Source of the DNA: Diospyros lotus
Lineage: Eukaryota > Streptophyta > Magnoliopsida > Ericales > Ebenaceae
Direction: 5' to 3'
DNA: 64,000 bases
Assembly: GCF_014633365.1 (NCBI RefSeq)
Contig: NC_068351.1
Span: 13,708,907-13,772,906 of the forward strand
Shown piece by piece: positions 22,508 to 33,700 of the stretch (position 1 is the stretch's first letter; each line of letters opens with the position of its first letter). The notes below the pieces were generated by a model, which saw only the letters and a program-made list of their open reading frames with translations, had not been told where the DNA came from and did no database searches. The position numbers and the translations under genes are program-made.

Positions 22508-22765
22508 TGTGTATTTAAGTTGTTTGTATTATTCTTGCTTAAGTGGTTAGTTGTATTATTTTTGTTTATTGTGAGAAATTTATTTATCTACAACCACCCT
22601 AATCTCCTGCAGATGAGGACTTACGAGAAATATTGTGGAGCTATGTCGAGGTATGGAATGAGTTACGCGCGTGCCATTGCCAACATGTGCAATGCTGGAA
22701 TTAAGGTGGAACAGATGGCTAAGGCATCGGCTGAAGCGTGTACGAAGACGATGAACATCCCATAA
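19639..22765 (+). CDS. VPE: Vacuolar processing enzyme (legumain, peptidase C13), complete
   Basis: Asparaginyl endopeptidase that matures vacuolar proteins and acts in plant programmed cell death. Nine exons splice in phase with GT-AG: 19,639-19,845, 19,931-20,095, 20,188-20,344, 20,599-20,684, 20,767-20,966, 21,166-21,214, 21,373-21,582, 21,756-21,962, 22,613-22,765, giving 477 residues, about the family length. The ATG at 19,639 begins a hydrophobic signal peptide; an in-frame GTG upstream is not used. Landmarks: [19 protein letters not shown] at the mature N-terminus, TDHGGPG with the catalytic His, [13 protein letters not shown] with the catalytic Cys, and a C-terminal prodomain rich in Cys. 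Family members usually have YLEACESGS, so Ala-to-Ser before the Cys is a small deviation. No stops or frameshifts. Introns are short except the last (650 bp). The copia F 3' LTR ends 296 bp upstream. I cannot assign the alpha, beta, gamma or delta type. Confidence 0.96.
22469..22507 (+). repeat. (ATT)n microsatellite in VPE intron 8
   Basis: About thirteen tandem ATT units without interruption, within the last intron of the VPE gene. A likely length-polymorphic marker. Confidence 0.95.
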
Positions 22766-23656
22766 AATCAACTATATATATATATATATTTGCATGCAAC
22801 TGTAGACACTGCAAAAATGAAACTTGAATTATGTATCCTAATGCCTTTATGATTATTTTCCAGTTTGAAGATGCTGCTTGTGCTTGGATAAGTTTTTATG
22901 CTATTACTATGTATGGTCTGCGTGAGCGTGTGTTTGTGTTTCAAAACTGATGAACACTTTTGCAGGAGAATTTTAAAAATTCTTTAAAACAAAAAAATTC
23001 TAAGATCACGTTTACCTAATACTTAAAGGAGTTCTACTATAGCGTCAGATAACCTCACAGAGAGGCTTACAGAATAGGATCTAAAAGACTAAAACACCCT
23101 CCACTGCACAGCCTAACCCTCGCCTCTCTCCTTTCTCCCTCCCATGGCGGATCTACGCGCAGAGCCCTCACCTCAATGACAGTTGGCGAGGCAACAATGC
23201 AAGGTGCGATGGTCGTGAGGAGACGACAGAGAGGAGGGAGGTGAGGGCTCTGCAAAACAGTCATGAGAGAAGGGAGAAGATGAGAGAGACGAAGGTGGGC
23301 GAGGGCAATTGGGTCATTTTGACCCCATTCGATAAGATCGTTTGTAAGGGCGTCAGGGCAATGTAGAATTATTCTACTTAAAGCAAAAGGAGCAACAAGA
23401 GATATTATATTGAAATATAATCTTAAATCTTAAATTCTTATATTTATACTATTGAGTAACAAAATAAGAGATGTTACATTAAATATAAATATGCTCATAT
23501 AATAATGCGGCATTATATTATTGATGTTTGAAATAAGTAGTTTTAAAATGATATCGAATTCTTTCACTTAAAAAAAATTATTAATATAATTGACAAAATA
23601 CTTAATCTAAGTATATGCTTGCAAATAATATTTATTTGGGCATGTTTAAGTGGAAT
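22766..23656. other. VPE 3' region and intergenic sequence
   Basis: Starts with the VPE 3' UTR, including an AT repeat at about 22,772-22,790. A GC-richer block at 23,040-23,360 stands out from its AT-rich surroundings and has weakly similar ends, but I could not establish it as a transposon. No coding gene seen. Confidence 0.4.
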
Positions 23657-24452
23657 TATACTGTAAGACCTAATTTTTTGGCCTTATTTTGAGAAGACTC
23701 AAACAGACAAATCAAGCCTATAAGGTCATATAAGAGCCCTAGGGCTCCTAGAACAGTTCCCTCCCCTCTTTTTCTCTGTTGTCCAACAAGCTTTCTCTCT
23801 CTCAATCGATTTTAGGCGATCTGACCGTCAGATCCTAAATCCGACTACACTTTTACTGTGGAAGCAATCCCCGATTTATAAGAAGATAAGTTCTTTAGCT
23901 TCATCAACCATATTTTTTTTTCAGCAAAAATCGTGATTTATGTATGTATACACATGTGGGTTGAGTTGGCCAAGACTTTAAACTTAGATATACGAAGATC
24001 TAACCGTTAGATTTTGATGATATTTGGGTATGTTGGTTTATGAGGGTAAGGGAGTTGAATGGTGGTCTCGGATCTCCGAAAAATGTGGCCGACGACGTCA
24101 AATAGCTTATTTTCAAATATGGCCAGAATTAAAAAACCAGATCTACGGAAGTCCAACGGTTAGATTTGGCTTATTTTTGTATATATTGATCTCCTTTGCT
24201 AGGCGCTTCTAATAGTAGGTTCTAATCGTCGGGATATTCGGCCGGCAATGGCCAGCGACAGTGTGGTTGGTTAGACTATGTTATTTTTGGGGTTTTGGTC
24301 GTTGTGGGATCATTTGGATTTGTTCAAATCTTAGGAGATTTAAATTTTATATTTATTTAAATTTTTATGTGAATTGATAATTTGGTTAAGTGATTTTGGC
24401 ATGCCTCAGTCAAGAGGCATTTGAGGGGATCTTGCATCTTCTATAATACAGT

Positions 24453-26262
24453 CACTATAAAAAAAACGAAATTTAGTGACGGAAAAATTCGTCGCTAAAA
24501 AATCAAAATTCGTTGCTAAAAAATTTAGCGACAGGCAGATTCCCGTCGCTAAAAATGGCCTTGTTGAATTTCAGCGGGAAAAATTAGCGACGAAAATTTC
24601 CGTCGCTAATTAAAATAATAATAATAATTTTTTAAAAAAAATTAAATATTATTTTAGCGACGGAAAAAGTTTCGTCCCTGAATAGCGACGGAAAACTTTT
24701 CGTCGCTAATAACAATAAAAATTAGAATATTAAAAAAATTAAAATAAATTATAATTAGCGACGGAAACAGTTCCGTCGCTAACTTAAATTTCAAAAAAAT
24801 TATAGCCCGCTCTGGAAGGTCGCGCATGCTGCCTTACAGTGCCACGTGGCGTCTTGGGATAATTTTTCAGTGCACTCCTTTCTTTCCTTCCTCAATTTCG
24901 ATCCCTGATCATCTGTGCGTGCGCGCGCGCGAACCGTCTGAGCTGCAAGCTTCCTTATCCTATACACTGTATATATTAACTATATACTATACTTACCTGT
25001 CAGCCATTTTAATTTTATTTTAAATTAAGTTTATAAATTTTAAATCTTTTAAATTCATAAATTAATACTTAAAAAATAAATATTGTAAATTTTAACTCAA
25101 CTAATATACCACTTAAATATTGTAATTAATTTATCTCTTAAATATTTAAGTTTTATTTGATTAAAAATTAGTTTAATACATATTTGTTATTATTAATTTT
25201 ACAATATCATATCAATTTACATATTTTTGGTTTGTAAATAAAATACATAAAATATGCATTTAATACATTTTAATATTTATTTAATCTTTGTTTAATACAT
25301 AATTAATAAATTTTAATTTTTTAATTTTTTTTAATTTATAACTACTGGCTAAATTTTTTAATTATTAATTTAATTTTTTGAATTATTTAGCGATTTTATA
25401 ATTAATTTAAATTTAAGTTTTTATTATTTATTTAATTTTTTATTAATTAGCGACGGAATATCCCATGCTAAATATATTTAATTTAATTAAATAAAAATAA
25501 AAAATTTAGCGACTGGATTAGTCCTGTCACAAAAAAATAAAAATAAATTAAATAAAAAATAAAAAATTTAGCGACAAGATGGACCCGGTCGCTAAAAATT
25601 AAAAATAAAATAATTAAAAAATACCAAATTTAGTAACGGGCAGCCCCCGTCTCTAAAAAATAAAAATGAAAAACATAAAAATCCAAAATTCAGCGACGGG
25701 GCAACCCCGTCGCTAAAAAATAAAAATAAATTAATTAAAAAATACCAAATTTAGCGACGGGGAAACCTCATCGCTAAAAAAATAAAAAATAAAAAAATAA
25801 AAATCCAAAATTCAGCGACGGGGCAGCCCCCTTCGCTAAAAAATAAAAAATAAAAAAAAAATTCAAAATTTAGTGACGGGGCAATCCCATCGCTAAAAAA
25901 TAAAAATAAAAAAAATAAAAAATACAAAATTTAGCGATAGGGTCACACTCGTCGCTAAAAAATAAAAAATAAATAAAAAGAACAAAATTTAGCTACGAGA
26001 CAACCCCATCACTAAAAAATAACAAAATAAATTAAATAAAAATATAAAATTTAGCGACAGGTGACACCGTCGCTAAAAAATAAAAAATAAATTAAAAATT
26101 TTTAATTATTTAGCGACGGAATCTTCCGTCGCTAAATTAAAAAAAAAATAAAAAATTTAGCGACTGAAGATTCCATCGTAAATCCAAATTTTCCGTCTCT
26201 AATTAGCGACGGAAAATTTCTATCGCTAAATCTGTCACTAAATTACGAATTTTTTTGTAGTG
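24453..26262. mobile_element. Non-autonomous CACTA (En/Spm) DNA transposon
   Basis: 1810 bp starting CACTATAAAAAAAACG and ending TTTTTTTGTAGTG, so the terminal inverted repeats are CACTA-type. The 3-bp target duplication AGT is exact (24,450-24,452 and 26,263-26,265). Both subterminal regions are filled with TTTAGCGACGG and its complement, typical CACTA subterminal repeats. No transposase frame is present. The segment 24,800-24,960 is GC-richer and may be captured DNA. It inserted into the solo LTR at 23,662-27,299. Confidence 0.92.
25446..26225. repeat. Array of palindromic GCGACGG...CCGTCGC units inside the CACTA element
   Basis: About a dozen units of 55-70 bp. Each has a short imperfect palindrome of the form TTTAGCGACGGGG-N-CCCCGTCGCTAAA, separated by A/T-only spacers of AAATAAAAATAAA type. 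The hairpin loops differ from unit to unit. In CACTA elements such motifs usually bind the transposase-associated protein; here the array fills nearly half of the element. Confidence 0.88.
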
Positions 26263-27299
26263 AGTGAGTGAAATGTATTATGGTGATAATTGTTGCATTC
26301 ATATATTTCATTAATATAGTATTGTATATACTTTGCATAATTTCATTCTTGAATTGCATTTGAGAGAGTAAAATCCATCTTGTCTATTTTGCACATATTA
26401 AGACTTGTGGTTAAATTGCATCTTTGTTAATATGCATATGGAAAGATACGATTCATGTTGTGTAGACTATGGATGGAAGTACTTATATGTGATATATTAC
26501 ATGTAGCTTTTGATAATATTAAATGATGGTATGAAATGTGTATTAAATGGAGTAACAACTAAAACCTTGTATGCTAACTACAATAAGAGTTACTCGTTGG
26601 TACACCACGTATATGTATTAGGGTGAGAGTGAGTTCGCTCTTACTTAGTGAGAGTGGTTTCGTCATGATACTTTGTAGGCGAGAGTGATTCCACCGAAGC
26701 GAATTTTGTGGTTAAGAGTCGTTCCACCCTAAGAGAATAGAATATGTGAACTTTGATTCTAAATGATTAACTCATACATGTACATGTTTAATTGTTATCT
26801 CCTATATTGTTGTAAGTACTATTGGGCATAGCATGGTATGATGATCATCATTTGATGCATTGATTCTACATTTCTCCCATTATAATGCTTTTTACTTCTT
26901 ACTAAGTTAGTGATAGGCTTACCCCTCAATATTTTAGATTTTGTAGGTTAGTATTACTTTTGATGATAGGAGTCTTGGTAAACAATTCTACTCTATTTAC
27001 TCTAGTCACGCTCTAGTTACAGCACATATATCTCATTTCACGAGATTGATAATATGGAGGATTAAATGTTTCATTCGTACATGAATTGTTAAATTTTGAT
27101 TATTGTAAGCATGTAATGGACTTATAGTTCGGTGGGTACTTCAATATCAGTTAAATGAATTGTAATTATTTTGTAATGCATATGAGATATTTAAATGTTT
27201 GAAGGATTATGTGTATTGTAAGGCTTATTATTTTTTATTGGAGCTTGTGATTTCTTAGGGGATGATGTCGGCCACAATCTCGAATTTTGGGTCGTGACA

Positions 27300-27763
27300 T
27301 AAACGGGAACATAATAATAAAACAAAATATTGTAATAAAGTTTTAAATATTAGGAGGTAAATTGGTAATTCAAAATTTAAAAATAAATATAAAAATCAAG
27401 CAAAAAGCCATTTATTTTTTCAAGTTATATATTATTGTTGTACATCAACACATAGTATTATATACAAGATCATATTTATGTATACGACGATAATATTAGG
27501 GGGTAAATTTTTATTTTTTAAATGTTGATTTATTCGACGTGGCAAGGCGTGAGCGAAGGATCGTGCCTTGAGGTCTCCACTCAAGGCAACCTCTGTGACT
27601 GGGAGACCTTATCTGAATCATAAAATCCCTCTGCATAGAGATAGAGATGTACGGACGCCGGTTCCGGCGGTGATTGTAGTTGGCCGGCAAGCAATCATAG
27701 CACTCGATGCTCAGGAGTGCGAGTCCGAGCACTCAGATTTCTCAGCTTCAGGCCAACACCACC
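27300..27763. other. Upstream region of the TPR gene
   Basis: Likely promoter and 5' UTR. A GACGTGGC motif (27,536-27,543) has the ACGT core of G-box/ABRE sites. An upstream ATG in frame with the gene lies at 27,707. No transposon seen between the solo LTR and this gene. Confidence 0.4.
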
Positions 27764-30700
27764 ATGGCAGTCATCACGATCCCAACGGCAACCGCACCGA
27801 GCAGTGGCATTACTTTGAACAGATTAGGCTGCATTTTTGCGATCACAAGACATCGCCATGGCCATTGTCGCATTCGTACCTTTCCAGTACTCTGCTCCTC
27901 TTCTGGTTCGAACTCAAAGCCACGCCGGGGCTTTGGCCCTCCACCTTCCAACAAGAAGAAGGTAATCTTTCTTTCTCTCTTTCCCTATTCGTCTCTAGAA
28001 TGTGTTGTCATCCGTTCTTGCAAGCGATTTTAAGGAAAAAAAAAGTAGAAGAAGAAAAACTTTCAAATTCTCATAACGAATGTTGATTGATTTATTTTGT
28101 TGCTGACACCTAAGCCCGTCCCCTCATATTTTGAAAAAGATATTCGATGCAATTGCTATACCATGTTATCGTGTTGATGTAGTTGTCGTGTATTCAAATT
28201 GTGAATGCATGACAGTTGGTGATTTTTATTAAATTTAAAATTCGAAACAGAGTGGATCTTCACCACATGCCATGTATTCACGAATCCAACAATACGTGGT
28301 CATGTATTTCAGATCATCATTAGACTGCGATGCCACGTCAGTGTGATGGCACGATAACGGTTAACTTGAATATTTTCTCCATATTTTGGGTGTGATTGCT
28401 ATATTCTATTGAAGAAGTATTATGCTTTGGGAAGAAAACTAATGGGTATTCTTTTAAGGGTTTCTTGTTTGGAGATAAATATATTTTATCAAGTACGTCT
28501 TCTCTGCCGGATGCCGCTCCTCCTTTATGTCAAGAAATCTTCGAAAGTAACAGTAAATAAGACTAGAAGGAATCTTCAATCATCCTTTAGTCTTATTACC
28601 TATTAACCTTTTTGTTGATTAGGGCTTCTGTAGCCCCATTTGTAAACATATTAACTATATTGCAGTAATCAGTACACCCTTCCATGTTTCAATTCAGGCA
28701 AACAAAGTGACGACCTCTGGTGACAAGCAGGCTATGCTAGAGAAAAGGTGATATCTCATATCTTGTTTTTGGAAATAAATTGAGAATCATATCCTTTTTG
28801 CAGCTTACTTGCCGGCATTGTAAATGATGTTTGTATTGCTAATGTTTTTACATTTTCCTAGCAAGAGTAGTAACACAAAAGAGGAACTTAAGCCTCTTAC
28901 TAGAAGAGTGAAATAAGAAAGACAATCTAAGTTCGTGAAATGAAAACTTGACTAGATGATTTATTGAATTTGCATCTTAACTGAAACTTGAATAGATGCC
29001 TTGGTGAACAACCTCAAGTGAATATTTGCTAACTTTTATATAACTTGATCACATATAGGGAATTCTTATAAATCCAACTTCTTTCTTCCATGATTCTTTT
29101 GAAAGTTATGCATAGCATTAACAAAGGTAAAAATTACTCATGAAAAATTGAGAAAAGCATAATTGTGTTGAGAAGAAGTGACCTTTTTGTTGTCTGCTAC
29201 ACTAGTTTAAAAAAAATTGGTCCATGTATGATTGTACCTGCTTTAATATTTAATAAACAAACATTAATTTGTTTCTTCCCAAACTTTCTCAGAGTTGGAA
29301 GTTTTATGTTTCTATTTGTCTATATAAGTAAGAATGTCGTCAAACTCATGGGGTTAATACTCAATTATAAAGGAAGAGAATGAAAACGCAAGATGCACCT
29401 TAGTCAGTTTGAGATGAAAATATGGGTTTAATGTCTTATTTATTTTGTTTTTAGAATGAGGTTGTTCAGATGGATATTGAAATTTTTATTTCACAAAAGA
29501 AATACATCGATGATATTTTGAGAATTCAACATGGATAGTTCCAAGCCAACTTGGTGTTCAATTATTCATCATCAATTGCACCTTATCCTAAGCAAGTTAG
29601 GGTCAGTGGCTCAAAATTCATAATGCCCATTGACTTCTAAAAGTCACATTTACAATACAAATCCATGAAAAAGAACAATGCTGCAAAATTTGATTCTAGA
29701 TGCCCTTCCTGACACAACCCAATAGAGGGAATGATGAGAAAGTTCCAACACCATTTCATATGAAAAAGTTTCATGGCAGTGAATAAAGATAATTGATATG
29801 GTTGTGTTCCATCACAAAGTTGGTAAACTATCCTCTATTCAATTGGTATGGAATCATGGTGATCTAAAATAGATAAGAAGTACCTTGATTTTGTACTCAA
29901 ATTTCCTGGACTTTTCTTTGATTTTATCCCTGTTTTCCTTGCTCATTTTAGATCAAGGATCAAGACTATCAGGCTTCTAAAAAAAACATTCTCAGAGATG
30001 TAATGAGAACCCTTAAGTTTTAATAAGATAAATAACAGTGACTTATTTTTGGTGGATAAAAAGTGCAGATATATGTGAGACAAGAGAAAGAATGCCCAGG
30101 AGTACATTGACATGTTTAGTTGAAGATGGTAAGCCTTAATTCCACTAGGAGGGGTTGATTGATGGTACAAGTAAAAGAAAAAAAAAGGATGAGATGTGCA
30201 TCCACTATTGGTGCAAGGCAGAAAAAAAAGGCTAAAGAAATTTAATTAGGTTCAAAACCAATCAAAACTGTGAATCTAATGACCATTGACCAGTATCCTC
30301 TGTCTTTAAATATTGATGTCACTTGATAACCATGGCCTTTTGACACCTTTATTAGAAACTCATTACCTTATGAGTCCTCTATTATCTTTATCCAAAAATA
30401 AAAAAAAGACATAGATTACATATTATATCTATTGCATGATTCTGGGCTTGTTTAATGATTGCTGCATCTTGTCATGGTTGCCAATTGTTGCAGGAAATTA
30501 TCTACCAAACAGTCTGGCACTGTGAATAGTAAGTTCATCAGCCCTTTATCTGCTTTAGTATTTTGTTTTTGTATACTGTGCTTTGACATGTCTATACTTG
30601 CCTAACGTCCTTACCTGCTAGTTTCCATTGAAATTGCTCCTAAACATCAGCCAAAACATGGTGCATCATTATTCTTGCACTTTCATCCAAATATATTTCT

Positions 30701-33700
30701 CCATAGTGAAACTTCTAGAACATGATATGACAAAGGGCACAGGAGTTTTGTAATTGGGTCATGCTATTTGTACATCATTTATGTACACCTTGAGCTACAC
30801 AAGGCACATAAATGACATACATACCCCTCGCCTTATTGCGCCTTGGGTGAGGACATTTTAGATATTGGTACATTATTGTGTATCCTAAGGTGTACACAAT
30901 GTATCCTAAGGTGTACATAATGATGTACCAATAGCATTTTCCTTCGTAATTTCTATTCCATCTATGACCTGGGCTGGGGCGTCAATTTTTTGTTTGATTT
31001 TGCATCATCAGCAAAAATTGAAATAACTTGGGAATGCATAGAGATCCCGGTCGATGAATTTATACATTGGATTTGAGAATTATTTCTTTGTGCTATATTG
31101 TATAGACAGCAGTGGTTAATGATGTTCTGATCTTTTCTATTCCAATTTGGTTTTCCTGGTCTTTCCCTAAGTATGGCATTTTGGGGCTAGTTTTCTTAAG
31201 GTTGGGTGTCTGGGAACTTCTCTTTGCTTGATTTAAGTGTTGCTGTCTCTGCTATTGGCTGTGATTATGACGTTGCCAAGGTTATGCTAGTGATTTCTGG
31301 TGTCATGACACTTGTAATGCAAGGTTAACTTACATCCTACTGTTTTCACCTAATTGTGTTGGATTTTCTTTACTTATGTTCCTCTTCTGGTTTCTGCTGC
31401 ATTGTCACTAAAATGGCTTTTGCTTCTAGGAGCACCTGCATTAAGCTTACGAACTGATGGAAAATCAAACAGTATTTCCACAGACCTTCAGTTTGAGGAA
31501 CGGCTGGAAGCAGTTAAAAGGTCTTGAGCATTTTTAACTACTTGTCCATGTTGGAAAGTAAACTCAATTTAGTGTTTCAAGACATTTATGGACATGTATA
31601 GATGTTATTCATAGGGTCATTCATATGTGTGCATATATATTCATGGGTGTTAATGTAATCAATACATTTTATGATAGTATTAAATGTTCTAGATATGTGT
31701 ACTGGGTTAAATACATGTTACTGGTATGAGACCACAAGTCCTGACCCAAAAATGTTTGCTGAAGGTAACTTTTGGGTTCATGGGACCAAGTAATCTACCT
31801 AGACCTTCTCAGTGGACTATTATGTGGGAATGGGTCATGAGTTAGCTTACATGCATTACTGTATTGTACTCTAGATTGCTGAGAATAGTTGTAGTTCTAA
31901 GTTAGATAGGTTGGAACAGCCTATAAATAGGCTAAGGTAGTTAGAGAACGTGTGTTTTAAATGATAATTGAATTTCAGTTTTTCCTCTCATCAATTCTCT
32001 CTCAAATTCCCTCTTGTTTCCCTCTGGTTTCTGTCTAATCTCTCCCTTTCTCTGTTCTATCTGCAACTCTCCCTCATTTCTGTCTATTATCTCCCCCATT
32101 TTTGTCCAATTCCAATCCTTCCATTCTTGGTCTTAATTCCCTCGGATTCTTCCGAATTCCAATCCAAACCCTAGGCTAAACCCTAGGTACATGACAATTA
32201 CCTGGTGGGATTAAGGCTTGGTGGTGTTGTCTTTGTGAAGGAAGAAGCACCTAACACTTTAAAAGCTTTGAGGTTTGTTGAGCACTTAGGGACTGTTATC
32301 AGGCTAATTTGGTGGTTATGACCCCATTTGGGTTGATAATCTTGATGAAACAGTTAATATAATAAACATATAGTCTATATTTAGTTCTATAGGCCAAAGA
32401 TAGGAAGCATTGGAGTGTAATGTTTTTTTAAAAATGTTCATCTGTGTCTTCCCCGTCATAAGTGTACTTTTTTCATTTCTTTTGCCACTAGTTATGGAAG
32501 CTTTACACCAGCAAATTTGATCCTCCAATTATAGCATTTACTCATATATAATTTGTAGTAAATTGGGAAGGAGGGAAGGTGAGTGATGAAGACTTCTTCT
32601 TAACAGCATAATTTTTTTTTTTTTGCAATTTTGTTTTATGAACTGTGCATTTCCAATTATCTACTGTATTACTTGAGATTTCACCTGGACTTTCATGAGA
32701 TGAAGAAGTCAACTGGCAAAGGCTGGTTAAGGAATTTTCAATTATATCTCTAATAGTCTTGCTTTTATTCTATGGAATCTTTTGGAAGAGAAGAACTTCT
32801 ACCAGTCCATACCTACCACCAGCATTTATGACATGCTACCAACACAAATCAATTCTATTCATCAGTTATAATAATAGATTGGAGTTAAAAGGAAGGAATT
32901 AGGGAATATAGAGTGAATTAATGTTCTAAGTATTATCTAAACTTGGGTTTCTTTATTTTCTTTTTTGAATTTACGCATATTTTCCTGACATTAGGTCTTT
33001 CTTACACTGCTTAGGTCCACACTTGAGCAGAAAAAGTTTGATCAAAGTAAAGAATATGGAGCAATTGACTATGATGGAGCAATTGACTATGATGAACCAA
33101 TTGCATCTGATCCCAGTACGATTGGACTTGGCACTAAGGTAATTGCACTTCATTGACTAGCCTTCAATACTCTGCCTACAAGTTGGGAATGTTCTTCATA
33201 CAAGGTTAATAATTGAAACTTTGAATGTGAATAGATTGGAATAGGAGTTGCTGTTGTAGCCTTTGGGTTGGTTTTTGCTCTTGGAGACTTTCTTCCCACA
33301 ACAAGGTAAGCCATTCTACATTGAAAATTTTCCTCCAATGCTAATTTAAAATGCAATTGACACTTCTTTCTTGTTTCTTTTCTGGTTTTTCATGAGTGCT
33401 TAATAGCTTACATTTTCAGAAATACACATTGCAACAAACATTTTCTCACTTGTTTTCTAGTTTTATCTTTCTTTATTTTTTCCACTTCCTCTTTTTGTTT
33501 ATTCTGTATTCCCAACTTGAATGAGAACTGTTTTAATTGTTTCAGGTGAGTTGGACTTGGTTTCTAACCCATTAAAGTTCATTGCTTAGTTTCTTTGTCT
33601 TGAAGGACACTAAAATCTTAAACAAGTCTTGTAAATATGAGCATTTGACTTCTAAGAATTCCTAAAAGAAGTCTTCATGGATAAGAGATGCATGCATAGA

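Larger units (their letters stand above)
23662..27299 (+). mobile_element. Gypsy-type solo LTR, split by a CACTA element
   Basis: Begins TGTAAGACCTAATTTTTTGG and ends TTTTGGGTCGTGACA, a layout common to large plant gypsy LTRs. The flanking 5-mers are TATAC (23,657-23,661) and TAAAC (27,300-27,304), matching at four of five positions. No PBS, PPT or coding region is present. Without the nested CACTA element it would be about 1.8 kb. At 26,620-26,730 it contains three variants of a GAGAGTGRTTCC-like motif. The mismatch in the duplication suggests some age. Confidence 0.72.

Noticed and set aside
23040..23400. A transposon with inverted ends around a GC-rich block
   Set aside because: The similarity between the ends is short and interrupted, and no target duplication was found.
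25446..26225. CRISPR-like repeat-spacer array
   Set aside because: The repeats are palindromic CACTA subterminal motifs with A/T-only spacers inside a plant DNA transposon with CACTA ends and a 3-bp TSD.
27568..28086. A 172-codon plus-strand frame over the start of the TPR gene
   Set aside because: It overlaps exon 1 in a different frame and has no family resemblance; the exon 1 frame continues through ten spliced exons.
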